Positions 1-9,043 of a DNA stretch of 64,000 nucleotides are shown one piece after another. The notes below the pieces were generated by a model, which was not told the origin of the DNA, made no database searches, and saw nothing but the letters and a program-made list of their open reading frames with translations. Source of the DNA: an uncultured Eubacteriales bacterium (GTDB lineage: Bacteria > Bacillota > Clostridia > Christensenellales > Aristaeellaceae); contig OMZY01000002.1 of the NCBI GenBank assembly GCA_900315675.1, positions 62,001 through 126,000 of the forward strand, given 5' to 3'. Position 1 is the first letter of the stretch, and every line of letters begins with the position of its first letter. The translations under genes were made by a program, and so were the position numbers.

Positions 1-1908
1 CCGGGTGTTGTCCCACACACCCTGCGTCCGCAGCTCGTCAAACCATTTCCCCAGCTGGATAAACGCCGCCATATCCGACTGATAGTGGATCCGCACGATC
101 TCGTCAGCCTGGGAGATATCCAGTTCTTTTCCGTCCTCTGTGCGCCGGACGCCGTGCTCCGCTTCGTAGGCGGTATTGTCCACATTGTTCCCCGGCGTAT
201 AGTCCGGCTCCTGCAGTTCAATCACGTCGTGGGTCATTTCGTTGGACAGCAGCAGGAACGTATTTTTTCCCTCTTCCGTCACTCTGGTGAGAGTGCCGAG
301 ATTTTTCATCACCATGTAGTTGTTCAGGAAATCCGGAGAAACGCCGATCAGTTCCGAGCCTTTGCCCTTGTCCGCCTTCGCGTCCATCTCCAGGTACCGT
401 CCCTGGTCATACAGGGTTTCCTGCAGCAGCAGGGGGGCGGAACGGAAAAGGCTGTAGAAGAAGATATTCCGGTTCCGGTTCCGGTCCAGGTTTTCCAGCA
501 TCTGCACCTTGTACTCGTCAAACATGCCGATGGTATTGTAGGTGCGGATGTCCGGATACTCGTCAAAAATGCTCATATCCGGGATCCACTGATAATTGGC
601 GTAGGACGCGTCACAGACGGTCACTTCATACCCCGCGTCCAGGAAATTCAGCGGCATGATCTTCAGGGCTTCATTGTGCTTGTCCTTCAGGGAAAGCTCC
701 GCCCGTTCCTCCAGGCCGTCCGGAGTATATTCATATCCGCCGTAGAGCGCCGGCGATGCGATGTTGGTATGATAGCCGTAGGAAAGCGAATTCGGATAGT
801 ACGTGAAACCGTCAAACTGTTCCTTCAGTTCCGGTTTTTCGTTCATCAGGTACGGCACAAAGCTGCCGATAGCTCGGTCCATCATGATCACAATCACGTT
901 GCGGCCTTCCCGGTCCAGCCGGAAGGAGGCGTCCTCCGCCTTGATCCGGTCGGTAATATCCCGGACTTCCCCTGCTTTTTTCTCCATCCCGCTGATATTG
1001 ATCACGGACATCACAGCCAAAGCCGCGCAGCCGTACAGGCACAGGATCCGGAGAATCAGGGAACGTTTTTTCCGCAGCAGGAAAAACACAGCCGCCGCAG
1101 CAGCCAGCACGCAGCCTGTATTGATCAGTGTTTTCTCCAGCCGGTTGGTAATGGCCGTTTCATACTGCAGGGCAGAGGAGATAAATCCGTAATCCTTCCC
1201 GAAGAACATATAGTTCACGGCCGCGCTTGCCACACAGATCGCCATGAACAGGGTCAGCCGTTTCCTGGCCCGGGGTGAAAGCAGCATGCCGTACAGGATT
1301 CCCCAGAACAGGAATGTGCCCGAAGCCAGCAGGGCGGAAGAAAGCAGGTACCGGGCCGGATTGTGGTAATAATGGGCGTCCACGAATTCCGCCGGCGAGG
1401 CGCCGATTAGTGCAGAGGGAATCAGCAGTCCTGTCAGAATTGCCATATACAGGCAGCTCAGCACCAGCAGGATGATGTTGTTCCGGTTGGTTTTCAGCTG
1501 CCGCGTGTTCATCTTCATGGGTGTATAGCCCCATCCGGTCAGGGCGCGCAGCACGGCAAAAACGGCATATCCGCCCCAGAACAGAATCAGTCCGTTGGTG
1601 CCTCCCAGATCCCGGATCGGGCCGAAGGATGCCCCGCGGAAAGCCCGCAGACCTGTAAACCAGCGGATGGAGGCAATGAGCACCAGCCCCTGAACCAGCA
1701 GGACCAGTCCCGCCCTGCACCATTCTTTCCTTCCGTCCGGTTTCTGTTTCGGCCGCAGCGGCGTCGCAATCAGGCAGAAGAACAGGCTCATGCACAGGAT
1801 CGCCGCACCCGGGCTCAGGGACATCCGGGTCAGCAGGGAGCAAAGCACGTCAAACAGCAGCTGAACAGGTCTGACCGTCAGTGTTCCCAGTATCGTCTGT
1901 ATGCTCAT
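1..1908 (-). CDS. Membrane-anchored sulfatase/LTA-synthase-like protein, C-terminus off window
   Basis: The frame stays open for 636 codons from ATG 1908 to the window edge, so the C-terminus is missing. A GGGAGG ribosome site lies 6 bases upstream. The N-terminal third is hydrophobic with several membrane segments. Its first 50 residues (VRPVQLLFD...LSPGAAILCMSLFF...TPLRPK) resemble the first membrane segment of YidC/Oxa1 insertases. After the last membrane helix a soluble domain begins with NVIVIMMDRAIGSFVPYLM, the metal-site start of alkaline-phosphatase/sulfatase superfamily proteins, followed by PNSLSYGYHTNIASPALYGG. The family includes phosphoglycerol transferases such as LTA synthase, which act on the outer membrane face; a cell-envelope transferase or hydrolase role is inferred. 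Substrate unknown. Confidence 0.8.
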   Translation of the reverse strand, partial: MSIQTILGTLTVRPVQLLFDVLCSLLTRMSLSPGAAILCMSLFFCLIATPLRPKQKPDGRKEWCRAGLVLLVQGLVLIASIRWFTGLRAFRGASFGPIRDLGGTNGLILFWGGYAVFAVLRALTGWGYTPMKMNTRQLKTNRNNIILLVLSCLYMAILTGLLIPSALIGASPAEFVDAHYYHNPARYLLSSALLASGTFLFWGILYGMLLSPRARKRLTLFMAICVASAAVNYMFFGKDYGFISSALQYETAITNRLEKTLINTGCVLAAAAAVFFLLRKKRSLILRILCLYGCAALAVMSVINISGMEKKAGEVRDITDRIKAEDASFRLDREGRNVIVIMMDRAIGSFVPYLMNEKPELKEQFDGFTYYPNSLSYGYHTNIASPALYGGYEYTPDGLEERAELSLKDKHNEALKIMPLNFLDAGYEVTVCDASYANYQWIPDMSIFDEYPDIRTYNTIGMFDEYKVQMLENLDRNRNRNIFFYSLFRSAPLLLQETLYDQGRYLEMDAKADKGKGSELIGVSPDFLNNYMVMKNLGTLTRVTEEGKNTFLLLSNEMTHDVIELQEPDYTPGNNVDNTAYEAEHGVRRTEDGKELDISQADEIVRIHYQSDMAAFIQLGKWFDELRTQGVWDNTR

Positions 1909-1997
1909 GCGCTGCCTCCCTTGTTTTTACAATACAATATTTAATGTTATCACAGGTTGGAATGGCTGGCAACTTGTCTGTCGGGCACCTTTCCCCG

Positions 1998-2022
1998 AAA
2001 AAAAGGTACGCGTCTGCGTACC
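1998..2022 (-). terminator. Intrinsic terminator of the secreted-protein gene
   Basis: A perfect 7-bp stem, GGTACGC/GCGTACC with a 4-base loop (2005-2022), is followed on the minus strand by seven T residues (2004-1998). It sits 56 bases after the stop of the gene ending at 2078. Confidence 0.85.
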
Positions 2023-2077
2023 CTGAACGGGTCGTTAAGCCCTGTTCTCCATGCACGGATTCCTTCATCTGCCCGGA

Positions 2078-2686
2078 TCAGAAGCAGCCGTCCGCATGAC
2101 AGGTCAGATCAAAGGCCGCACGGGAAAAGCCGTAAAACTTCCCGCTTGTTACCCGCAGGTTTTCCATATCATCATAACCCGTTCTCTCTGTTTCAAATGC
2201 ATAAGTGAACAAACCGTTTTCCAGTGTAATAATGATCGGCTCATCATCGGTTTCCTGACTGTAGATGAAGTCCCGGCAGCCCCATGCGTCCATGATTTCA
2301 CGAACCTTTGCCCCCGCCAGTTCGTCCAGTTCTGTCTGTTCCTTCGCAGCCGCGGTAATCTCTTCTGTTTTGCTTATCGGCAACCGCCAGGTATACTCAT
2401 CAAACAATTCAAAAACAGCCGTGGTTCCCGCGGCCATCGCCGCCTGATACAATTCCTTTGCAGTTGCGTCCATCATCGTTACCGCACGGTAGTATTTCCC
2501 GTTCCATTCCAGAATCAATGTTACAAAATCATCGGTTTCGCTTATCTGTGCCAGCCCTTCCGAAGTGTCCAGCGCTTCCCTGATCGTATGAAATAAAGGC
2601 TCCCCGGATGCCATTGCTCCGTATGCCGGACCCAGCATCAGGATCACCAGTATGACCGAAACTGCCTTCTTCATTCTCTCTTGCAT
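2078..2686 (-). CDS. Secreted protein of unknown function
   Basis: 202 residues. The start MQERMKKAVSV was chosen over an upstream ATG at 2785 because AAAGGAAAGGA lies just before it and because a signal peptide (basic start, hydrophobic VILVILMLGPAYG, likely cleavage after AMAS) begins there. The mature part is acidic, with no recognised domain. It contains LILEWNGKYYRAVTMMDATAKELYQAAMA and an ITLENGLFTYAFETE stretch, which read like a compact alpha/beta fold. It has its own terminators on both sides and is therefore probably monocistronic. Confidence 0.65.
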   Translation of the reverse strand: MQERMKKAVSVILVILMLGPAYGAMASGEPLFHTIREALDTSEGLAQISETDDFVTLILEWNGKYYRAVTMMDATAKELYQAAMAAGTTAVFELFDEYTWRLPISKTEEITAAAKEQTELDELAGAKVREIMDAWGCRDFIYSQETDDEPIIITLENGLFTYAFETERTGYDDMENLRVTSGKFYGFSRAAFDLTCHADGCF

Positions 2687-2757
2687 ATTCCTTTCCTTTT
2701 CTGATAGATAGAACGTATCAAACTCCCTGTTTGTTGCACTTTCCCGGGAAACAGGCA

Positions 2758-2791
2758 GAAAAAAAGCAGGAATGAAATCTGTCATTCCTGC
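2758..2791 (-). terminator. Intrinsic terminator after the XRE regulator
   Basis: Stem GCAGGAATGA/TCATTCCTGC (2766-2791) with a 6-base loop, followed on the minus strand by a run of about seven T residues. It lies 13 bases after the XRE gene stop and separates it from the secreted-protein gene. Confidence 0.85.
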
Positions 2792-2803
2792 CGCTCCTTC
2801 GGT

Positions 2804-3424
2804 TCATTTCTGAGCTTTCTCCATCACTTTTCTGCACCAGGCTATCTTTTGGCAGCACGGACACTTCATGAACCTTCTGGATACCATATTGAACCCGAGC
2901 AGATGCGTCCTGAACCCGGGTACAAAGGTTTCTCCGCACTTTTCGCACTGATAGTACCCGATCTTCCGCTGCCCTTCCATAACAGCTGTCACGCCGACCG
3001 TAAAAATCACACACGCAATGGCAAGCAGGATCAGTTTCACTGTCAGCGGAATCACATCCGTATAAACACATACCACAATCAGCAGCGTCAGGAAGGCTGC
3101 CAGTGACACGCCGCCCAGCAGGAGGGTGAGTGTAAACTGCTTTTTGTTGGCTTCTCTTTCCCGAATCATTTCCACCATATTGTTTTCCGCCTTTTTCTGA
3201 TAATCTTCCCGTGGAACAATTTCTCCGGACAGCAGATCATTGACGGTGATCCCCAGTTCATCACACAGCGGAAGCAGCAAAGACACTTCCGGGAATCCGT
3301 TTCCGCACTCCCATTTGGAAATCGTTTTGTCGCTGATATTCAGTTTTTCAGCCAGCTGTCTTTGGGTATAGCCTTTCTTTTTCCGTTCTTCGGCTATTAA
3401 GCGGCCGCTCCTGATCTGATCCAT
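2804..3424 (-). CDS. XRE-family regulator with membrane anchor and C-terminal zinc ribbon
   Basis: 206 residues with an AAGGAGG ribosome site. Residues 1-65 are an XRE helix-turn-helix (GYTQRQLAEKLNISDKTISKWE, then a VNDLLSGE end typical of Clostridial XRE proteins). Two hydrophobic segments follow at about 98-120 and 127-150. The C-terminal part has two cysteine pairs, YQCEKCGE and KCPCCQK, a zinc-ribbon arrangement. A DNA-binding domain tied to the membrane with a metal-binding tail suggests a membrane-linked sensor, but its target is unknown. The gene has its own terminator. Confidence 0.8.
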   Translation of the reverse strand: MDQIRSGRLIAEERKKKGYTQRQLAEKLNISDKTISKWECGNGFPEVSLLLPLCDELGITVNDLLSGEIVPREDYQKKAENNMVEMIREREANKKQFTLTLLLGGVSLAAFLTLLIVVCVYTDVIPLTVKLILLAIACVIFTVGVTAVMEGQRKIGYYQCEKCGETFVPGFRTHLLGFNMVSRRFMKCPCCQKIAWCRKVMEKAQK

Positions 3425-3612
3425 ATTTTTCCTCCTTCCGGGATTGATGATCCTGCTTCTCGCTCTTCATGTACACCCACGAACCGTAGAGCTGGCGGAA
3501 AAAGTGGATTCTACGATCCGCAGAGTGAGCTTTCGGGCGTTTCCAGCCCATCTTATCACTTTTTTCCGTTTTCACCAATCTTGTCCTTCCTCTTTTCCGG
3601 GAACCCAAATCA

Positions 3613-3621
3613 TGATATACT
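3613..3621 (+). promoter_or_regulatory. Extended -10 promoter element for pyrH
   Basis: TGATATACT has an extended -10 shape, 85 bases before the pyrH start. The region 17 bases upstream (TTTTCC) is a poor -35, which an extended -10 can offset. The rest of the 280-base gap holds nothing else recognisable. Confidence 0.45.
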
Positions 3622-3706
3622 GTTAAAAAATTACGGGCCAGGCCCCTCCCGACTGCCAGCGGCTGCCGGGCCGGAGGCTGCGGAATCCCGGAAAGTGAGG
3701 AACTGC

Positions 3707-4417
3707 ATGGCTGTATATCACCGGATCCTGCTGAAGCTCAGCGGCGAAGCGCTTAAATCCGGCTCTGATCTCTTTGATTTTGAAAAAGTAAACCAGGTAG
3801 CCTCCATCATCCGCCGCATGCATGACATGGGCGTGGAGGTCGGCATCGTCATCGGTGCAGGCAATATCTGGCGCGGCCGTCAGGGTCCCGCCGCCAACAT
3901 GGACGCTGTCACTGCGGACCAGATGGGTATGCTGGGAACAGTGATCAACTGTCTGTGCGTGGCGGACGCGCTCCGCAAAGCCGGTCTGGACGCCATTGTG
4001 CAGTCCGCCGTGGACATGAACCGCTTTGCCGAGCCCTTCAATGCCATGGCTGCCCGCCGGCACCTGTCCGAAGGCCGGGTAGTGCTTTTCGCCTGCGGTA
4101 CCGGCAATCCCTTCTTCTCCACCGATTCCGGCGTGGCGCTCCGTGCCATTGAAATGGAAGTGGACGCCGTTCTCATGGCCAAGAATATCGACGGTGTTTA
4201 TACCGCGGATCCCAACAAGGATCCTTCCGCTACGCTGATCAAGGACATTTCCTACACCGAAGCCCTGGAACGCGGTCTCAAGGTGATGGACGCTTCCGCC
4301 TTCGCCCTCTGTGCGGAAAACAAGGTTCCCATGGTCCGCGTCTTCGGCCTGGACGATCCGGAGAACCTGCTCCGCGTTCTGGAAGGCAGCGATATCGGCA
4401 CCTTCGTTCATCCCTGA
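3707..4417 (+). CDS. pyrH: UMP kinase
   Basis: Phosphorylates UMP to UDP in pyrimidine nucleotide synthesis; cytoplasmic hexamer of the amino-acid-kinase fold. 236 residues from MAVYHRILLKLSGEAL, the normal family length, with GTGAGG 6 bases upstream; the frame is open further upstream but homology begins here. Family signatures visible are KLSGEAL, GAGNIWRG, GNPFFSTDS, AKNIDGVYTADP and KVMDASAFAL. In many Firmicutes pyrH sits with tsf and frr; here it stands alone between unrelated genes with its own promoter and terminator. Confidence 0.97.
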   Translation: MAVYHRILLKLSGEALKSGSDLFDFEKVNQVASIIRRMHDMGVEVGIVIGAGNIWRGRQGPAANMDAVTADQMGMLGTVINCLCVADALRKAGLDAIVQSAVDMNRFAEPFNAMAARRHLSEGRVVLFACGTGNPFFSTDSGVALRAIEMEVDAVLMAKNIDGVYTADPNKDPSATLIKDISYTEALERGLKVMDASAFALCAENKVPMVRVFGLDDPENLLRVLEGSDIGTFVHP

Positions 4418-4435
4418 TCATTCCGCTGCATCAGA

Positions 4436-4469
4436 AAAGCGGTTCACTGCTGTGAACCGCTTTCTTTTT
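4436..4469. terminator. Bidirectional intrinsic terminator
   Basis: A 12-bp perfect stem, AAAGCGGTTCAC/GTGAACCGCTTT with a 4-base loop, with T-rich tails on both strands. It lies between the convergent pyrH and glycosyltransferase genes. Confidence 0.9.
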
Positions 4470-4482
4470 ATGTTCTTTACTG

Positions 4483-5793
4483 TTAAGCCGCCTTGCCCCG
4501 CAGATGGATCTGCTGCCGTTCCTCCACGGTCTTCGCTTCAATGGCATGCTCGGTCTTCACCCAGTGCTGCTGATCTCCGCAGCGGATCAGGCCGACAATT
4601 TCATTGAACAGACCGACGATCAGGTTGGCAAAGAAGCCGCCGATCATCACCGGTATGGTCCGGAAGCTGAAACGGATGTGGTTGTCCATCCAGTCCGCCA
4701 CATAGAACAGGAACAGGTAGGTGTAGCCGAACAGAAGACCGCCGACCAGCAGGCCGCTCAGGGAAATATCGAAGAACGGTCTTCCGGGCACCACCAGGCA
4801 GAGTGCGGTGGTCACCACCAGCTGCACAGCCGCCACCACATAGGCGGCGATGCTGTACATGTAGGTCAGCAGGCTCAGGAATTCACCGAACCCGATCCGT
4901 CCGTCACGCAGCGCCCGGAAAAGCTTTCCGGTATTGTGCAGCGCCACATACCAGTGGCCCTGGCCCCAGCGGATCTTCTGCCGGATGGAAGCCAGCAGGG
5001 AGGTGGGCTTTTCGTCATACACCCGGGTATGGTGATTCCACAGGATCCGGCGGCCCTCCAGGGTCGCCTCTACCTGGATTTCGAAGTCTTCGGTCAGGGA
5101 CATGGTGGTCCAGCCGCCCCGCTTGTACAGGTAGGAGGTGGTCATGGCAAATCCGGTGCCGCCGATGGCGCAGTTCAGACCCAGGCGGTATTTTGCCAGG
5201 TCAAAGAACCGGTTGGTCAGCGTATAGCCGGTATAGTAGAACCAGGCCACAACGCCCTTCTTGTTCTTCGCGCCCAGGTAGCACTGAATGAAGTCCGGCT
5301 TTCCCTTGTCCAGGTACTGGCTGTTGACTTCCCGGAACATGTTGGTGTCCATCAGGTTGTCTGCGTCAAAGATCATCATCAGATCATAACGGTTCTGATA
5401 ATCACCCACGGCCTGCAGCGCCTTTTTCAGGGCAATCGGCTTACCGGTGGGGGCGTCCTCGGACTCCTTCCGGGTTTCAATCACCTTGGCTCCCAGGCTC
5501 CGTGCCACCTCGGCGGTATTATCCGTGCAGTTGTCAGCAATAATATAAAAATCGTACAGTTCCTTGGGGTAATCCATATCATTCAGGTTCTGAATGATAT
5601 CCCCGATAACCTTCTCCTCGTTATGGGCGGGTACCAGCACCAGAAACCGGGATTCCGGAACATGGTCCTTATAGTCTTTCTTCGCTTTTTTGAAACCGAA
5701 AAAGCCAATCACGATCTGATAGACCATGATGAATGTCAGAAAGAAACTGCATACCCCCGCCAGTGTTTCAAGGAGTATCCTGATGAACTCCAC
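4483..5793 (-). CDS. Processive family 2 glycosyltransferase, membrane bound
   Basis: 436 residues from a GTG start at 5793, chosen because AGGAGGAGAAGG lies just upstream; the ATG at 5841 has no ribosome site. One membrane helix (about 8-34) precedes the GT-A catalytic domain, with PAHNEE, the metal-binding DAD at 143-145, TED at 234-236 and QKIRW at 272-276. This D, DxD, TED, QxxRW set marks the cellulose/chitin/hyaluronan synthase-like group that makes and exports polysaccharide. Three or four C-terminal membrane helices follow. A product cannot be assigned. The gene stands alone, without a PilZ domain or partner synthase genes. Confidence 0.88.
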   Translation of the reverse strand: MEFIRILLETLAGVCSFFLTFIMVYQIVIGFFGFKKAKKDYKDHVPESRFLVLVPAHNEEKVIGDIIQNLNDMDYPKELYDFYIIADNCTDNTAEVARSLGAKVIETRKESEDAPTGKPIALKKALQAVGDYQNRYDLMMIFDADNLMDTNMFREVNSQYLDKGKPDFIQCYLGAKNKKGVVAWFYYTGYTLTNRFFDLAKYRLGLNCAIGGTGFAMTTSYLYKRGGWTTMSLTEDFEIQVEATLEGRRILWNHHTRVYDEKPTSLLASIRQKIRWGQGHWYVALHNTGKLFRALRDGRIGFGEFLSLLTYMYSIAAYVVAAVQLVVTTALCLVVPGRPFFDISLSGLLVGGLLFGYTYLFLFYVADWMDNHIRFSFRTIPVMIGGFFANLIVGLFNEIVGLIRCGDQQHWVKTEHAIEAKTVEERQQIHLRGKAA

Positions 5794-5925
5794 TTTCCCT
5801 TCTCCTCCTACAAACCACAGGGCACCGGCCCTGTCACACACACAAACACGTAACGGGCTAATTTAACATCACAATCCGTTATTTGTCAAGTTTTGCAATC
5901 GTTTATCAGATAAGACATGCCTGTG

Positions 5926-6399
5926 TTATTTGTACAGATTCTGTTTTCCGTTCAGCACCGCGGAAAGCAGTTTCTCCCCGCTGTATACAAGTTTCAGAGA
6001 GAAAAAGGGGATCTCCTCATCCAGCAGCCGGTGAAAAATCCGGTCCCCTTCCCACTGGGGCAGGGCGTCCAGATCCTTCTTTTTCATCCAGACCAGTTCG
6101 CCCTCGTCGCAGTCTGTCAGTTCGCCCTCGAACTCCTCCGAGGTGAACAGATGCATCCGTTCGGTCTCGTACCGGTCATTCACGAAGGTGACAAGGCCCC
6201 GGTAGCGCCAGGAGGTCATGGTCAGCCCGGTTTCCTCCCGCACTTCGCGAAGCGCGCAGTCCTCCGGGCTTTCCTTGTCCTCAAAGCGGCCGCCGATGGC
6301 AATCCACTTGTCGTGGTTCATATCATTCTTTTTCCGCGTCCGGTGCATCATCAGCACCTCATCCCCGCGGTAAAGGTAGCACAGCGTGGAGTCAATCAC
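5926..6399 (-). CDS. Nudix hydrolase
   Basis: 157 residues from a GTG start that overlaps the stop of the upstream ligase gene by 4 bases (GTGA), so translation is probably coupled. A perfect Nudix box (G x5 E x7 REUxEExGU) spans residues 37-59 with REVREETGL. The fold and length fit MutT/8-oxo-dGTP diphosphatase-like enzymes that cleave nucleoside diphosphate linkages. Because it is co-transcribed with an acyl-CoA ligase, CoA or acyl-adenylate derivatives are alternative substrates; that is inference only. Confidence 0.88.
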   Translation of the reverse strand: MIDSTLCYLYRGDEVLMMHRTRKKNDMNHDKWIAIGGRFEDKESPEDCALREVREETGLTMTSWRYRGLVTFVNDRYETERMHLFTSEEFEGELTDCDEGELVWMKKKDLDALPQWEGDRIFHRLLDEEIPFFSLKLVYSGEKLLSAVLNGKQNLYK

Positions 6400-8693
6400 A
6401 GCAGTGCCCTCTGAATCTTTCCGGAAACCGTCTTGGGCAGCTCATCCCGGAACACAACAATCCGGGGATACTTATACGGTGCGGTATGCTGCTTGACGTA
6501 ATTCTGGATTTCCTTCTTCAGTTCCTCCGTCGGTTCCGTTCCCTTGGTCAGCACAATGCTGGCCTTGACTACCTGGCCGCGGACTTCATCCGGTGCAGCG
6601 CTGACGCCGCATTCCAGCACGTAGGGCAGTTCCATAATAACCGATTCGATTTCGAACGGTCCGATCCGGTAACCGCTGGACTTGATCACGTCGTCCGCCC
6701 GGCCCACATACCAGTAGAAACCGTCTTCATCGCACCAGGCCACATCGCCGGTGTGATACCAGCCGTCGTGCATCACTTCCTTGGTTTTTTCCTCGTCCCG
6801 GTAGTATTCCCGGAACAGGCCGATCGGGATTCCGTTGGAGATATCCACGCAGATTTCGCCGGAAGTACCGACGGGCACCGGTTTTCCTTCCGGATCCAGC
6901 AGCGCCACGTTGTAGATCGGAGCCACCTTGCCCATGGAACCCAGCTTGTGATCCGCGCCGGCCAGGTTGCCGATGATCATCGTGCTCTCCGTCTGGCCGA
7001 AGCCTTCCATCACCTGTAGTCCCGTCTGTTTTTCGATCTGGCGGAAAACCTCCGGGTTCAGCGCTTCGCCGGCACTGGAGGCGTGGGTCACAGAAGACAG
7101 GTCGTACTTGCTCAGATCCTGCTTGATCAGCATCCGCCACATGGTGGGCGGTGCGCAGAAGGTGGTGATATGGTATTTGGCAAACAGCGGCAGGATATCC
7201 GCCGCGTCAAAGCGGTCAAAGTCATAAACAAAGATGGCGGCTTCGCACAGCCACTGGCCGTAGATCTTGCCCCAGCCCGCCTTGGCCCAGCCCGTATCGG
7301 AAATCGTCAGGTGCAGGCCGTTCGGGTTCACGCAGTGCCAGTATTTCGCCGTATGCAGGTGCCCCAGAGGATGCTTATAGCTGTGGGCGGCAATCTTCGG
7401 ATAGCCCGTGGTGCCGCTGGTAAAGTACATCAGCATCAGGTCATCGCCGCAGGGAGTCTCCTCCGTACGATGGAAGTGGGTGGAATACATCTGGTACTCT
7501 TCGTCGAAGTTGTGCCAGCCTTCCCTTTCCCCGTTCACGATCAGCTTCAGTTCCAGGTTCGGCGCGTTCTTGGCCGCCAGATCCGCCTGGTGGGCGGTGT
7601 CTCCGTCCGCGGTGCAGATGATGGCCTTCACGCCGGCTGCGTTGAAGCGGTATTCAAAGTCGTGCTCCTGCAGCTGGGCCACGGCGGGAATCGCGATAGC
7701 GCCGATCTTTTCCAGGGCCAGGATCGAGAACCAGAACTGGTAGTGCCTCTTCAGCACCAGCATGACCCGGTCGCCTTTTTTGATGCCCAGAGATTTGAAA
7801 TAGTTGGCGCAGCGGTTGGACGCGCGCTTCAGATCGTTGAAGGTGAAGCGATGCTCGTTCTTTTCCCTGTCCAGGTGGAGCATGGCCAGCTTGTTCGGAA
7901 TTTCGTCCGCGATGGCGTCAATCACGTCAAAAGCGAAGTTGAACTTCTCCGTATTCTTGAAGGCGATCTTCACCGGCGTTCCGTTCTCATCCTTCTCCAC
8001 GTCCGCATAACGGTGCCACACACGGGTCCGGCCGTTCTCCGCCGGGAACTCCTGCAGTGCGGTGCCGGGCACGGCTTTCTCCGGCGTCAGTTCCGGAATC
8101 GGCGCGCCGGTGGGATTCAGGACGATGGCATAGAACAGACAGTCCTTGCCGCCCACGGCGATCATGCCATGGGGGGTGCCGGAATCATAGTAGATGGAAT
8201 CGCCGGGATTCAGCACGCTGATGTGCTCGCCCACCTGTACCTTCAGCTGGCCTTCGATGACAATATCACATTCCTGGCCCTCATGGGTGGTCAGCTTGAT
8301 ATCCTCCTTCTCCGCCTCCGCACTGTAAGCCGCCTGGACATACAGCGGTTCCGCGATCCGGTTCCGGAAGGAAGCCGCCATGTTGTAGTAAATCATGTCA
8401 TGAGCTTCCTCAATCCGCTGGCCTTCGCCCCGCCGGGTTACGGTAAAGGAGTTCAGGTTCGGGCTGGAACCTTCGATAATGTCGCCGACGTCGACGCCGA
8501 ATGCCAGCGCGCAGCGGTACAGGAAGGCGAAGTTCAGGTCGGAGCGTCCCAGCTCGCAGTCGATATACTCCTGCTCGGTGACGCCGGTCTTCATCGCCAT
8601 TTCAGCAATCGTGAAGTTCTCGATCTCCCGCAGCTCCCGGATCCGGTGAGCCATCTCCTGAATCTTGTAATTCAGTCCCGTCATCTGTGCCAT
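6396..8693 (-). CDS. XRE-cupin-acyl-CoA ligase fusion under T-box control
   Basis: 765 residues, start ATG 8693 with GGAGGAGG 10 bases upstream. Three parts are visible: an XRE helix-turn-helix at about 13-75 (FTIAEMAMKTGVTEQEY), a cupin at about 130-195 (THEGQECDIVIEGQLKV, GDSIYYDSGTPH) and a full ANL-type acyl-CoA synthetase at about 240-765. The ligase has the phosphate loop TSGTTGYPK (425-433), GFGQTEST, YHTGDVAWCDEDG, the hinge GRADDVIKSSGYRIG and the acyl-adenylate lysine K759 in SGKIQR. It should convert a carboxylic acid, ATP and CoA into acyl-CoA; overall similarity is closest to medium-chain/acetate-type ligases. The HTH-cupin half resembles small-ligand repressors. First gene of an operon with the Nudix gene. 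Confidence 0.9.
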   Translation of the reverse strand: MAQMTGLNYKIQEMAHRIRELREIENFTIAEMAMKTGVTEQEYIDCELGRSDLNFAFLYRCALAFGVDVGDIIEGSSPNLNSFTVTRRGEGQRIEEAHDMIYYNMAASFRNRIAEPLYVQAAYSAEAEKEDIKLTTHEGQECDIVIEGQLKVQVGEHISVLNPGDSIYYDSGTPHGMIAVGGKDCLFYAIVLNPTGAPIPELTPEKAVPGTALQEFPAENGRTRVWHRYADVEKDENGTPVKIAFKNTEKFNFAFDVIDAIADEIPNKLAMLHLDREKNEHRFTFNDLKRASNRCANYFKSLGIKKGDRVMLVLKRHYQFWFSILALEKIGAIAIPAVAQLQEHDFEYRFNAAGVKAIICTADGDTAHQADLAAKNAPNLELKLIVNGEREGWHNFDEEYQMYSTHFHRTEETPCGDDLMLMYFTSGTTGYPKIAAHSYKHPLGHLHTAKYWHCVNPNGLHLTISDTGWAKAGWGKIYGQWLCEAAIFVYDFDRFDAADILPLFAKYHITTFCAPPTMWRMLIKQDLSKYDLSSVTHASSAGEALNPEVFRQIEKQTGLQVMEGFGQTESTMIIGNLAGADHKLGSMGKVAPIYNVALLDPEGKPVPVGTSGEICVDISNGIPIGLFREYYRDEEKTKEVMHDGWYHTGDVAWCDEDGFYWYVGRADDVIKSSGYRIGPFEIESVIMELPYVLECGVSAAPDEVRGQVVKASIVLTKGTEPTEELKKEIQNYVKQHTAPYKYPRIVVFRDELPKTVSGKIQRALL

Positions 8694-8772
8694 GATTTGT
8701 AACCTCCTCCGAAGGTCCAGGGCGTTCGGAAAGCCCTGGTCGTGTCCTCAGACGCGAAATGTCCCGGTAATG

Positions 8773-9037
8773 AAAAATGCCCGTCTCAAAGTTTTGCTTT
8801 GAGACGAGCATGAATAATCATCCCCGCGGTACCACTCAAATTGCGGTTCATCACCGCCACTCTTGAACCCCAACAGGTTCTATGCCCTTACGCGGCAGTC
8901 ACGGGAAGGTTCTACTTGCGCCTTCGCTTTCTTCCTTCCGGCTCTGGAGCTACAGCCTGCGGGCTCTTCCCACGGCTTGCACCAACCGCCGTGTCTCTGA
9001 AAGCCGATAACCCGTTGCCCTCTCCTTCAAGGCCTTT
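8773..9037 (-). promoter_or_regulatory. T-box riboswitch leader with terminator/antiterminator
   Basis: The canonical T-box TGGTACCGCGG lies at 8834-8824 (minus). TTTGAG just before it can pair with CTCAAA at 8785-8790 to form the antiterminator; the same CTCAAA is used in the terminator stem (8779-8809, GCTCGTCTCAAAG/CTTTGAGACGGGC) that ends in TTTTT. Upstream, Stem I landmarks are visible: an AGAGA bulge at 8998-8994 and the distal loop GGTTGGTGCAAGCC. The specifier lies near GGCTGTAGCTCCAGAG (8957-8942), but I could not fix the codon; TGT, CTG, GCT, CTC and TCC were all considered. A further 7-bp hairpin, CCAGGGC/GCCCTGG (8717-8739), lies between the leader and the gene. Uncharged tRNA is expected to switch on the downstream ligase operon. 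Confidence 0.92.
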
Positions 9038-9043
9038 ATCGGA

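Noticed and set aside
85..1278. Plus-strand 397-residue frame and several short minus-strand frames in the first 1.9 kb
   Set aside because: They are other-frame reads of the real minus-strand sulfatase gene, which runs open from 1908 to the window edge.
5794..5841. Upstream ATG (5841) for the GT2 glycosyltransferase
   Set aside because: No ribosome site and a non-hydrophobic extension; GTG 5793 has AGGAGG at ideal distance.
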